Shown here: one piece after another, positions 19,188 through 28,297 of the stretch
Position numbering within the stretch: position 1 is the stretch's first letter
Layout of the letters: each line of letters opens with the position of its first letter
Source of the DNA: Streptomyces sp. R41
GTDB taxonomy: Bacteria > Actinomycetota > Actinomycetes > Streptomycetales > Streptomycetaceae
DNA length: 64,000 nucleotides
Assembly (NCBI RefSeq): GCF_041053055.1
Contig: NZ_CP163443.1
Span: 6,369,001 to 6,433,000, forward strand
Direction of reading: 5' to 3'
The notes under the pieces: model-generated
The model's database searches: none
What the model saw: the letters and a program-made list of their open reading frames with translations, nothing else
Told to the model about the DNA's origin: nothing
Position numbers and translations under genes: made by a program

Positions 19188-19856
19188 CTACGCGCCGTAC
19201 TTCGCCACGTACTTCTCCGCCTTCGCCAGCGACTCCGGATGCAGCGCCTCGCCCGCCGCCAACAGCCGTGGCAGCAGGGCCTGTTCGGTCGTGACGGCGC
19301 GGAACTGGACGGCGACCGTGACGTCGTGGTCCGGCCGGTGCACGACTTCGATCGGGTCGCCGGAGCGGATCTCGCCGGGCTCGATCACCCGCAGATACGC
19401 GCCGGGCGCGCCCTGCTCCGTGAAGCGCTTCACCCAGCCCTTCTCGCCGACGTGCCCCTGGAAGGTGCGGCAGGGGATGCGCCCGCAGGTGACCTCCAGG
19501 ACGACCTCGGAGCCGATCCGCCAGCGCTCGCCGATCCGGGCGCCGGACACGTCGAGCCCCTGAGTCGTGAGGTTCTCGCCGAACACGCCGTTCGGCAGGG
19601 TCCGGCCGAGCTCACGCTCCCAGTCGTCGAGATCCTCGCGCGCGACCGCGTACACGGCCTGGTCATCGCCGCCGTGATGACGCGTGTCGCACACCGCGTC
19701 CCCGGCGAGACCGCTCGCGCCGACCCCCTTCGGCCCGGGCGCGGTCACCCGAACGGGCCCCTCGACCGGCTGTTTGTCGATGCCGGTGACGCCCTCCGGC
19801 TGGTCCGTGTACTCGACGGCCCGCGCACGACCCAGGTTCAGGGAAAGAAGCTTCAT
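19188..19856 (-). CDS. MOSC domain-containing protein (YiiM-like)
   Basis: A 222-residue protein with the molybdenum-cofactor-sulfurase C-terminal (MOSC) fold. Visible features: MKLLSLNLGRARAVEY at the start, GLAGDAVCDTRHHGGDDQAVYA, NGVFGENLTTQGLDVS and VTCGRIPCRTFQG with the conserved Cys. The last part is the helical 3-alpha extension of YiiM proteins. Likely involved in Mo-cofactor-linked detoxification of N-hydroxylated compounds; that is family knowledge only. ATG 19856 is used; the upstream in-frame codons belong to the divergent LysR promoter. Confidence 0.88.
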   Translation of the reverse strand: MKLLSLNLGRARAVEYTDQPEGVTGIDKQPVEGPVRVTAPGPKGVGASGLAGDAVCDTRHHGGDDQAVYAVAREDLDDWERELGRTLPNGVFGENLTTQGLDVSGARIGERWRIGSEVVLEVTCGRIPCRTFQGHVGEKGWVKRFTEQGAPGAYLRVIEPGEIRSGDPIEVVHRPDHDVTVAVQFRAVTTEQALLPRLLAAGEALHPESLAKAEKYVAKYGA

Positions 19857-19936
19857 GCCCACCACGCTAGGCGACAGCCGCCAAAGGGACGACGCAATAT
19901 TCGGTGCCGTCCCCAAGACTCGCTTATGCTCGCAAG

Positions 19937-20833
19937 GTGATCGAGGCCCGTCATCTCCGTGTTCTGCGTGCCGTCGCCGCCACCGGCTCCTTCTCGGCGG
20001 CGGGGCGCGAACTGGGCTGCACCCAGCCCGCCGTGAGCCAGCAGATGAAGGCCTTGGAGTCGTCCGTCGGCACGCCCCTGCTGATCCGCACAGGCCGCGA
20101 GATGCGCCTGACCCAGGCGGGCGAGGCCCTGGTCCGGCACGCGGCGGGCATCCTCTCCGGACTCACGGCAGCCGAGGAGGAGGTCGCCGCGATCGCGGGC
20201 CTGCGCGCCGGCCGGGTCCGGCTCGTCTCCTTCCCCAGCGGCAGCTCCACGCTCGTCCCGACGGCCCTCGCCGCGCTGCGCGCCGCCCACCCCGGCACCC
20301 GCGTCTCCCTGGAGGAGGCCGAGCCGCCGGAATCCGTCGAGAAGCTCCGCGGCGGCGACTGCGACATCACCCTCGCCTTCCGGTACGAGGGCGCGGCCGG
20401 CGTCGAAGAGTGGGACGACCTGGTCGTACGGCCGCTGCTGACGGACCGGCTCGTCGGGCTGGTGCCCGAGCGGCACCGCCTCGCGCGGGCGGAGTCGGTC
20501 GCGATCGGCGAGTTCGCCGGGGAGTCGTGGATCGCGGGCTGCCCGCGCTGCCGCGGACAACTGGTCGAGGTCTGCCGCAGTGCCGGCTTCGAGCCCCGCA
20601 TCGACTTCGCCACCGACGACTACCCGGCCGTGGTCGGCCTCGTCGGCGCGGGTCTCGGGGTGGCCGTCCTTCCGGAGCTCGCCATCGAGTCCGTACGACC
20701 CAAGGGAGTGCGCACGGTGACGGTGGAGCCCGCGGTGCGACGGCAGATCGTCGCGCTCACGCTGCCGGATCTGGCCCAGGTGCCGGCGGTCGCGGCGACG
20801 CTGGACCGGCTGGCCCGGGCGGCGGCGCGGTAG
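19937..20833 (+). CDS. LysR family transcriptional regulator
   Basis: A 298-residue regulator: winged helix-turn-helix at 1-60 (VIEARHLRVLRAVAATGSFS, GCTQPAVSQQMKALE) and a LysR co-inducer domain (about 85-295). GTG 19937 begins the canonical LysR N-terminus. It is divergent from the MOSC gene, whose start is 80 bp away, so it may control that gene. A cluster CPRCRG in the effector domain (about 198-203) is unusual for LysR and could allow metal or redox sensing, though this is speculative. Confidence 0.88.
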   Translation: MIEARHLRVLRAVAATGSFSAAGRELGCTQPAVSQQMKALESSVGTPLLIRTGREMRLTQAGEALVRHAAGILSGLTAAEEEVAAIAGLRAGRVRLVSFPSGSSTLVPTALAALRAAHPGTRVSLEEAEPPESVEKLRGGDCDITLAFRYEGAAGVEEWDDLVVRPLLTDRLVGLVPERHRLARAESVAIGEFAGESWIAGCPRCRGQLVEVCRSAGFEPRIDFATDDYPAVVGLVGAGLGVAVLPELAIESVRPKGVRTVTVEPAVRRQIVALTLPDLAQVPAVAATLDRLARAAAR

Positions 20834-20941
20834 CGAGGTACCCCTCGCCGTCCCTGTGGCCCGGGAAGCGTCCCTGCAGCGGGGAAAAATAGGGGCACGC
20901 GTGTGCGTGCCCGTGTGCGCCCACAGCGCAGAAACGTTCCT

Positions 20942-21271
20942 TCAGTTGTTCGAAGCGTGACCGCTTCCGGTGGTCGACGCCGAGACCAGCCGGTTGCGCG
21001 CCCGCCCCATGAGCTCTTCGCGCTCGTCCTCGGTCAGCCCGCCCCACACGCCGTACGGCTCTCTCACCGCCAGCGCGTGCGCCGCGCACTCCGCGCGTAC
21101 CGGGCACCTCATGCAGACCTCCTTGGCCGAGTTCTCACGAGCGCTCCGTGCCGCACCGCGCTCGCCCTCCGGGTGGAAGAAGAGCGAGCTGTCGACCCCG
21201 CGGCAGGCCGCGAGGAGCTGCCAGTCCCAGAGGTCCGCGTTCGGGCCGGGAAGGCGGGAGAAATCTGCCAT
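20942..21271 (-). CDS. whiD: WhiB-family Fe-S developmental regulator WhiD
   Basis: A 109-residue WhiB-like protein binding a [4Fe-4S] cluster through Cys23, Cys53, Cys56 and Cys62, followed by the GVWGG turn (74-78) that contacts sigma factor region 4. It begins MADFSRLPGPNADLWDWQLL; ATG 21271 has an AAGGGGA ribosome site, and an upstream in-frame ATG at 21313 is less likely. Adjacent and divergent to bldM, as whiD (SCO4767) is in S. coelicolor, where it is needed for late sporulation. It is also the positional counterpart of mycobacterial whiB3. Confidence 0.92.
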   Translation of the reverse strand: MADFSRLPGPNADLWDWQLLAACRGVDSSLFFHPEGERGAARSARENSAKEVCMRCPVRAECAAHALAVREPYGVWGGLTEDEREELMGRARNRLVSASTTGSGHASNN

Positions 21272-21500
21272 TGCGTGTCCCCTTGTTGCCGTTCTGGGCT
21301 GCTCTGTGCCCACCGACCGTACATCTACGATCTAAGGAGATGAAAATATGACTCATTGCGAATCTAGCCGCAGACACCAGCAAAGGGGAAGAAAACAGGC
21401 TAAATGGGGCATAGGTTGTGATGAAACGTTGAGGGTCCGTCGCGCATGTCTGCACCGTGTCCGTGCCCTCACGTACAGTGCCGATGACGACTGACTGCCC

Positions 21501-21528
21501 CGTAACTCTTTCGAGTGACCATCGTTGA
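21501..21528 (+). promoter_or_regulatory. Sigma-BldN-type promoter of bldM (bldMp1-like)
   Basis: CGTAAC (21501-21506), exactly 16 bp, CGTTGA (21523-21528). These are the reported -35 and -10 consensus hexamers for the developmental ECF sigma factor BldN, whose known targets include bldM. It lies about 135 bp before the bldM start. The remaining whiD-bldM intergenic stretch (21272-21500) is relatively AT-rich and presumably holds the whiD promoters, which I could not assign. Confidence 0.85.
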
Positions 21529-21661
21529 GAGTGCGGAGGCGGTTGAAGGAACAAGCGCTCGGGCAGGCGGCAGTATCCGTCGGCGAGTGTCGACCGCACA
21601 GGTGACGATTCGTACCAGCCTGGAGGCTCAAGGTGACGCGCATCAGCTGCGGAGGGCGGCC

Positions 21662-22273
21662 ATGACATCCGTCCTCGTCTGCGACGACTCCCCGCTTGCC
21701 CGAGAGGCGCTCCGCCGCGCGGTCGCGACCGTGCCCGGCGTCGAGCGTGTGACGACGGCGGCCAACGGCGAGGAAGTCCTCCGCCGCTGGGGTGCCGACC
21801 GTTCGGACCTGATTCTGATGGACGTACGCATGCCCGGACTGGGCGGCGTGGAGACAGTCAGGCGGCTGCTGTCCGCCGACCCCGGTGCGCGCATCATCAT
21901 GCTCACCGTCGCCGAGGACCTGGACGGGGTGGCGCTCGCCGTCGCCGCCGGTGCCCGCGGCTATCTGCACAAGGACGCCTCCCGCGCGGAGCTGCGGGCG
22001 ACCGTGACGCAGGCGCTCGCCGACCCCACCTGGCGGCTCGCCCCGCGCAGACTGCGCTCGGCCGAGATGGGCGCCGCGCCCACGCTCACCGCGCGTGAGA
22101 TCCAGGTCCTGGAGGGCATGAGCCACGGCCGCTCGAACGCGGAGATCGGCCGTGAGCTGTTCCTCTCCGAGGACACCGTCAAGACCCACGCCCGGCGGCT
22201 GTTCAAGAAGCTCGGCGCCTCGGACCGAGCGCATGCTGTCGCGCTCGGATTCCGGTGGGGCCTGGTCCGCTAG
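21662..22273 (+). CDS. bldM: Atypical response regulator BldM
   Basis: A 203-residue regulator of aerial growth and sporulation. The receiver domain (1-120) has the acidic pair CDD (7-9) and the phosphoacceptor-position Asp54 in LILMDVRMPG; the LuxR-type HTH (about 140-200) reads LTAREIQVLEGMSHGRSNAE. BldM is known to act without phosphorylation, as a homodimer or as a heterodimer with WhiI. ATG 21662 begins MTSVLVCDDSPLA, the established start. It is divergent from whiD and preceded by a sigma-BldN promoter. Confidence 0.95.
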   Translation: MTSVLVCDDSPLAREALRRAVATVPGVERVTTAANGEEVLRRWGADRSDLILMDVRMPGLGGVETVRRLLSADPGARIIMLTVAEDLDGVALAVAAGARGYLHKDASRAELRATVTQALADPTWRLAPRRLRSAEMGAAPTLTAREIQVLEGMSHGRSNAEIGRELFLSEDTVKTHARRLFKKLGASDRAHAVALGFRWGLVR

Positions 22274-22541
22274 GTGAGCCGCGTTGAGGGTATGACGGAA
22301 GTAGCCCCTGCCCGCCGTCCGGCGGGTGGGGCCGGGCCCTCAGAGAGAGCCTCTTCGGTGCCCGATCCCCGTTTCCCGGCGGATGACGCATCCTTGAGGT
22401 GTGGAGTTCCTCGGGGACAAGTCGGGCGAGCGGAAGGGGAGGGCGCAGGAGATGAGTTCCGGCGCACCTGCTCATAACGCTTCGGTGCACAACTACGGAC
22501 GCGGTGCCACGGATCGGACGACGCCAAGGCACCATGGACCG

Positions 22542-23117
22542 ATGCGCGACGACGAGACGACGGTGATCGGTGCGCTCGTCCATCGCGCGGTCGACGGCGA
22601 CGAGCAGGCCACACATGACCTGCTCGCCCATGTACACCCACTCGCGTTGCGCTACTGCCGCACCCGTCTGTCCCGACTTCCGGGTGACGCGCGGCACTTC
22701 GTGGAGGACCTGGCGCAGGAGGTCTGCGTCGCGGTGCTCCTCGCGCTGCCGCGCTACAAGGACACCGGGCGCCCCTTCGAAGCGTTCGTCTTCGCCATCG
22801 CCGCGCACAAGGTCGCCGACCTGCAGCGCGCCGCGATGCGCCACCCCGGCTCGACGGCCGTCCCCTCGGACGAGATGCCCGAGCGCCCGGACGACTCGTT
22901 GGGCCCCGAGGAGCGCGCCCTGCTCAGCAGCGACGCCGAGTGGGCCAAGAAACTCCTGGCCAACCTCCCCGAAAACCAGCGCGAGCTGCTCCTGCTGCGC
23001 ATCGCGGTGGGCCTCACGGCCGAGGAGACGGGCCAGATGTTGGGAATGTCACCCGGGGCTGTCCGGGTGGCTCAGCACCGGGCGCTGAGCCGGTTGCGGG
23101 CGCTGGCGGAGCAGTAG
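22542..23117 (+). CDS. shbA: SigD/ShbA-like ECF RNA polymerase sigma factor
   Basis: A 191-residue ECF sigma factor. Region 2: [21 protein letters not shown] and [18 protein letters not shown]; region 4: [20 protein letters not shown] then [20 protein letters not shown]. It is the positional and sequence counterpart of M. tuberculosis SigD (between the whiB gene and guaB). In S. griseus a sigma factor named ShbA is reported to drive hrdB; I believe this is its orthologue but could not check. ATG 22542 is chosen since codons between 22452 and 22542 look non-coding, though ATG 22452 has the better ribosome site. No anti-sigma gene is visible. Confidence 0.82.
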   Translation: MRDDETTVIGALVHRAVDGDEQATHDLLAHVHPLALRYCRTRLSRLPGDARHFVEDLAQEVCVAVLLALPRYKDTGRPFEAFVFAIAAHKVADLQRAAMRHPGSTAVPSDEMPERPDDSLGPEERALLSSDAEWAKKLLANLPENQRELLLLRIAVGLTAEETGQMLGMSPGAVRVAQHRALSRLRALAEQ

Positions 23118-23159
23118 CGGGCCGCGCCGGGCGGCGACGTTTTCAGGGCCGGACGGTAG

Positions 23160-23340
23160 GTCTTTTTCCGCCGGGACGGCGGGTCTTTCCCGCCGCGACG
23201 GCGAGAAGCGAGACGGGCCGGTCCGGTGGTGCCGAGTCCGGCTCAGCCGGAACGGCAAGCTCTTTCCCGCCGCAACGGTGGGAACCGAGACGACGGAGCT
23301 CGGCGATGCCGAGCCGAGCTCAGCCAGGACGGCTGGTTTC
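23160..23340. repeat. Imperfect ~77-bp tandem repeat with hairpins between the sigma gene and guaB
   Basis: Two long units begin at about 23183 and 23260, each running TCTTTCCCGCCGC(G/A)ACGG, a GAGAAGCGAGAC-like segment, then a CCGAG/CTCAGCC hairpin. A shorter partial unit precedes them (from 23160) and a decayed one follows. The hairpins could serve as terminators of the sigma gene. The rest of the gap (23341-23554) contains only the presumed guaB promoter; a small hairpin CCATGC/GCATGG lies at 23497-23517. Confidence 0.6.
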
Positions 23341-23512
23341 CCTCCACCACGACGGCGGGGTGCCGGCCGACGAAGACCCACGCTCAGCGGCCCACGAGGG
23401 CCCTGGCGCCCCCGGGCACAGGGATGAACGGGGATGACACCAACCCCGTACGAACATACGAAGCCGAAGCCCACCCTCAACCGTGGAATGAGAGAGCCAT
23501 GCTTCCCGTTAG

Positions 23513-25063
<1,551 letters not shown>

Positions 25064-25117
25064 TCGTACGGTGCCGTAAACGGCATCCACGCGCGCGTGG
25101 GGCACGTGAATGTGTGA

Positions 25118-25154
25118 CTGAGGGCGGTCCCGGAAGTTCCGGGACCGCCCTCAG
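25118..25154 (+). terminator. Hairpin terminator after guaB
   Basis: CTGAGGGCGGTCCCGG (25118-25133) pairs perfectly with CCGGGACCGCCCTCAG (25139-25154) around the short loop AAGTT. It marks the native end of the guaB transcript and the likely left limit of sequence added by the TnpB element. Confidence 0.9.
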
Positions 25155-25193
25155 CGTGTCTGATGGGGCTGCAAAAGCCCGAGCCAGTGGATC

Positions 25194-25385
25194 TCAGGTG
25201 GATCCGCGGTGGCGTGCGGGGTGTGCGGCACGCCAGGCGTCGAGTTCTCCCTCTGGCCATAGGAGGGTGCGGCCGATTCGGATGGGCTCTGGGAAGCCGT
25301 CGAGGCGGCGGGCGAACGTGTATACCGATTCGACCTTGATACCGAGACGCTTGGCTGCCTGCTCGGTGGTGAGCAATCCGTCCAT
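25194..25385 (-). CDS. Small MerR/excisionase-like helix-turn-helix protein of the TnpB element
   Basis: A 63-residue DNA-binding protein: LLTTEQAAKRLGIKVESVYTFARRL is a MerR/AlpA-type HTH, followed by a short beta wing (IRIGRTLLWPEGELDAWRAA). ATG 25385 is used; a GTG at 25400 is in frame. No integrase or recombinase catalytic domain is attached. It is divergent from the tnpB gene, with only about 70 bp between starts, and two TATTCACAGT direct repeats lie in that gap. It probably regulates, or substitutes for a transposition partner of, the element; neither role is shown. Confidence 0.7.
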   Translation of the reverse strand: MDGLLTTEQAAKRLGIKVESVYTFARRLDGFPEPIRIGRTLLWPEGELDAWRAAHPARHRGST

Positions 25386-25426
25386 ATTCACAGTCACCAC
25401 GATAAAGCTGGTAGCCTATTCACAGT
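25385..25426. promoter_or_regulatory. Direct repeats TATTCACAGT in the HTH-tnpB divergent promoter
   Basis: Identical 10-mers at 25385-25394 and 25417-25426, spaced exactly 32 bp start to start (about three helical turns), between two divergent genes, one encoding an HTH protein. This is the layout expected for an operator pair. Protein binding is inferred. Confidence 0.5.
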
Positions 25427-25452
25427 GACTACGAACAAGGGGGTTCGGCAAG

Positions 25453-26907
25453 GTGAAGAAGTTCAAGCCGCGCCCCGGCTTCGTTGTCCAGGCGTACCGG
25501 TTTGCCCTCGCCCCGAGCGCAGGTCAGGAGAGGGCTCTCGGGTCCCACTGCGGAGCTGCACGAGCGGCGTACAACTGGGCTGTGGCTCATGTGACCGCTT
25601 CTTGGTGCCAACGCAGGGCCGAGGAGACCTACGGCGTCCCCGAGGAGCAACTGACTCAGTGGCGCTCGTGGTCGTTGCCCGCTCTACGACGCGCGTTCAA
25701 CGCGGCCAAGCAAACCGACCCACGGTTCGCATCCTGGTGGGAGGAGAATTCCAAGGAGGCGTACAACACGGGTCTGGCCAACGCGGCTGCCGCGTTCGAC
25801 AACTATGCGAGGTCGAAGAACGGCAAGAGCAAGGGGCAGAAGGTGGGGGTGCCACAGCGGAAGTCGAAACGGGCGGCGCGCCTGTCCTGCCGGTTCACCA
25901 CCGGGACCATCCGAGTCGAGGCCGACGGCCGGCACGTGACCCTCCCTCGGCTCGGCACGATCCGGATCCATGAACGCGCCGATGGTTTCCTGAAGCACCT
26001 GGTGTCTGGCGCAGCGCGGGTCTTGTTCGCGACCGTGCGATACGAGCGAGGCCGCTGGTTCGTGGCGTTTCAGGTGGAGCGGAAGCGTGACATTGATCGA
26101 GTCTCCCGGCCCGATGTCGCGGTGGGTATGGATCTCGGGGTGAAGAACCTCGCGGTCCTCGCGGACAGCATGGGCCAGGTCCGGCATGTCGACAACCCGA
26201 AGTACCTTGACGAGGCGCAAGGACTCCTACGCCACCACAACCGCCGTGTCTCCCGTCGGCAGGGCCCTGACCACCGGACAGGGCAGAAACCGTCGAAGCG
26301 GTGGGAGAAGGCCAACGCCGAGCGGAACAAGATCCTCCACCGGGTCGCGAACCTCCGGGATGACGCGGTACGCAAACTTACGGCCAGCGTGGCGGCCGAG
26401 TACGGCACCGTGGTCGTCGAGGACCTGAACGTTGCCGGGATGCTCAAGAACCGGCGCTTGGCACGTAGCGTCGCTGACGCCGGATTCGGTGAGATCCGCC
26501 GCCACCTCACCTACAAGATCCAGAGGAACGGCTGTCGCCTAGTGGTCGCCGACCGCTGGTACCCGTCGTCGAAAACATGCTCCCGGTGTGGCGCGGTGAA
26601 AGCCAAACTGCCGCTCAACGTGAGGGTCTTCGACTGCGACGCGTGCGGCCTTGTCCTGGATCGGGATGCCAATGCAGCGCAGAACCTCGCCGCCCTCGCG
26701 GCGGTCGCACTGACAGGTACCGGAGTGGCCGGAGACCTGGACGCGACCACGGTTGCGTCGAAGCCCCGTGGAGCCGACCGTAAGACCCGCATCGCCCACC
26801 CCGGTCGCAAGGCCGGGGTGGGGCGGGCAGGCGGCGAAAAACCCGCCCAGCGCGGGGAGGAATCGGGAGACCGTCGTCAGGGTGCAGCACGGCTTACGCT
26901 GTGGTGA
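25453..26907 (+). CDS. tnpB: TnpB family RNA-guided nuclease (IS605/IS607-type OrfB)
   Basis: A 484-residue transposon-encoded nuclease of the Cas12-ancestor type. All catalytic parts look intact: RuvC-I GMDLGVKNLAVL (Asp227), RuvC-II VVVEDLNVAGML (Glu323), zinc ribbon CSRCG (Cys376/379) with CDACG (Cys395/398), and RuvC-III DRDANAAQN (403-411). A roughly 60-residue basic tail follows and overlaps a strong hairpin, a likely omega-RNA region. Start is GTG 25453 (VKKFKPRPGF). No tyrosine or serine TnpA lies beside it; instead a small HTH gene is divergent. The element sits between guaB and guaB3 and does not disrupt either. Confidence 0.93.
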   Translation: MKKFKPRPGFVVQAYRFALAPSAGQERALGSHCGAARAAYNWAVAHVTASWCQRRAEETYGVPEEQLTQWRSWSLPALRRAFNAAKQTDPRFASWWEENSKEAYNTGLANAAAAFDNYARSKNGKSKGQKVGVPQRKSKRAARLSCRFTTGTIRVEADGRHVTLPRLGTIRIHERADGFLKHLVSGAARVLFATVRYERGRWFVAFQVERKRDIDRVSRPDVAVGMDLGVKNLAVLADSMGQVRHVDNPKYLDEAQGLLRHHNRRVSRRQGPDHRTGQKPSKRWEKANAERNKILHRVANLRDDAVRKLTASVAAEYGTVVVEDLNVAGMLKNRRLARSVADAGFGEIRRHLTYKIQRNGCRLVVADRWYPSSKTCSRCGAVKAKLPLNVRVFDCDACGLVLDRDANAAQNLAALAAVALTGTGVAGDLDATTVASKPRGADRKTRIAHPGRKAGVGRAGGEKPAQRGEESGDRRQGAARLTLW

Positions 26908-26940
26908 CAGCCGTCACGGACCATCCCGCCAGAAAAGCCG
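26740..26940 (+). ncRNA. Candidate omega-RNA region at the 3' end of the tnpB element
   Basis: TnpB proteins use a guide RNA transcribed from the 3' end of their gene through the element's right end. Here a perfect 10-bp hairpin, CCCACCCCGG (26795-26804) with CCGGGGTGGG (26813-26822), lies within the last tnpB codons, followed by GC-rich sequence. CTGAGATCC (26947-26955) is the inverse of GGATCTCAG at 25189-25197 and may mark element ends. Exact limits are not determinable by eye. Confidence 0.4.
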
Positions 26941-26988
26941 GGATTGCTGAGATCCTTTAAGGGTCTGAACAACGGAAAGGCCACACAC

Positions 26989-28113
26989 GTGACTGAGATC
27001 GAGATCGGGCGCGGCAAGCGCGGCCGCCGGGCGTACGCCTTCGACGACATCGCCGTCGTCCCGAGCCGCCGTACGCGAGACCCGAAGGAGGTCTCGATCG
27101 CCTGGCAGATCGACGCCTACCGCTTCGAGCTGCCCTTCCTGGCCGCCCCTATGGACTCGGTCGTCTCCCCGGCCACCGCGATCCGCATCGGCGAGCTGGG
27201 CGGCCTGGGCGTCCTGAATCTCGAAGGCCTGTGGACGAGGTACGAGGACCCGCAGCCGCTGCTCGACGAGATCGCCGAGCTGGACGCGGACACCGCGACC
27301 CGCCGCCTCCAGGAGATCTACGCGGCTCCCATCAAGGAGGAGCTGATCGGGCAGCGCATCAAGGAAGTGCGCGACTCCGGCGTCGTCACCGCCGCGGCCC
27401 TGTCCCCGCAGCGCACGGCGCAGTTCTCCAAGGCCGTCGTGGACGCGGGCGTGGACATCTTCGTCATCCGCGGTACGACGGTGTCGGCGGAGCACGTCTC
27501 GGGCGCCTCCGAGCCGCTGAACCTGAAGCAGTTCATCTACGAGCTGGACGTCCCGGTGATCGTCGGCGGCTGCGCCACGTACACCGCGGCCCTGCACCTG
27601 ATGCGCACCGGCGCGGCCGGTGTCCTCGTCGGCTTCGGCGGCGGCGCCGCGCACACCACGCGCAACGTACTGGGCATCCAGGTCCCGATGGCCACGGCCG
27701 TCGCGGACGTCGCCGCCGCCCGCCGCGACTACATGGACGAGTCCGGCGGCCGGTATGTGCACGTCATCGCCGACGGCGGTGTCGGCTGGTCCGGCGACCT
27801 CCCCAAGGCGATCGCCTGCGGCGCCGACTCCGTGATGATGGGCTCCCCGCTGGCCCGCGCCACCGACGCGCCCGGCAAGGGCCACCACTGGGGCATGGAG
27901 GCGGTCAACGAAGAGCTGCCGCGCGGCAAGAAGGTCGACCTCGGCACCGTCGGCACCATCGAGGAGGTCCTCACCGGCCCCTCGCACACCCCCGACGGCT
28001 CCATGAACTTCTTCGGCGCTCTCCGCCGCGCCATGGCCACCACCGGCTACAGCGAGCTCAAGGAGTTCCAGCGCGTCGAGGTGACGGTCGCGGACTCGCA
28101 GCACAAGCGCTAG
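26989..28113 (+). CDS. guaB3: GuaB3 family IMP dehydrogenase-related protein
   Basis: A 374-residue (beta/alpha)8-barrel paralogue of GuaB without CBS domains. It begins VTEIEIGRGKRGRRAYAFDDIAVV; the phosphate-binding region is IADGGVGWSGDLPKAIACGAD. In the loop where GuaB carries the catalytic Cys (GSICTTR), this protein reads GGAAHTTRNVLG with His222. GuaB3 proteins are reported in cyanobacteria to have IMPDH activity; the actinobacterial group, including the M. tuberculosis homologue, also appears to lack that Cys, so activity here is uncertain. GTG 26989 has GGAAAGG at 26974-26980. It is co-directional with guaB but separated by the TnpB element. Confidence 0.9.
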   Translation: MTEIEIGRGKRGRRAYAFDDIAVVPSRRTRDPKEVSIAWQIDAYRFELPFLAAPMDSVVSPATAIRIGELGGLGVLNLEGLWTRYEDPQPLLDEIAELDADTATRRLQEIYAAPIKEELIGQRIKEVRDSGVVTAAALSPQRTAQFSKAVVDAGVDIFVIRGTTVSAEHVSGASEPLNLKQFIYELDVPVIVGGCATYTAALHLMRTGAAGVLVGFGGGAAHTTRNVLGIQVPMATAVADVAAARRDYMDESGGRYVHVIADGGVGWSGDLPKAIACGADSVMMGSPLARATDAPGKGHHWGMEAVNEELPRGKKVDLGTVGTIEEVLTGPSHTPDGSMNFFGALRRAMATTGYSELKEFQRVEVTVADSQHKR

Positions 28114-28130
28114 CAGCGTCGGCTGAGCCG

Positions 28131-28167
28131 AGGGGCTCGGTCCGGTTCCCGATCGGTCCGAGCCCCT
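28131..28167 (+). terminator. Hairpin terminator after guaB3
   Basis: AGGGGCTCGG (28131-28140) pairs with CCGAGCCCCT (28158-28167), 17 bp after the guaB3 stop. Confidence 0.8.
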
Positions 28168-28254
28168 TGGAATCGAGTCTCTCGCGGCGCCAAGGCTCAA
28201 ATGTTGATCAGATAATTCGATTAAGTTTTCTGGTGTGTCCCTGACATCGATAGT

Positions 28255-28287
28255 CTCGTTCTGCTGCTCGACCGGCAGCAGAACGAG
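28255..28287 (+). promoter_or_regulatory. 13-bp leader hairpin overlapping the ribosome-binding site of the next gene
   Basis: CTCGTTCTGCTGC (28255-28267), a 7-base loop, and GCAGCAGAACGAG (28275-28287). The 3' arm ends in the first bases of the GAGGGG ribosome site (28285-28290) in front of the TTG start at 28298, so folding should reduce translation. Upstream sequence (28200-28250) is AT-rich for this genome. Confidence 0.65.
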
Positions 28288-28297
28288 GGGAAATCCG

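Noticed and set aside
25194..25385. Small excisionase-like gene considered as part of an integrated plasmid or phage
   Set aside because: No integrase, attachment-site tRNA or replication genes nearby; pairing with tnpB explains it better.
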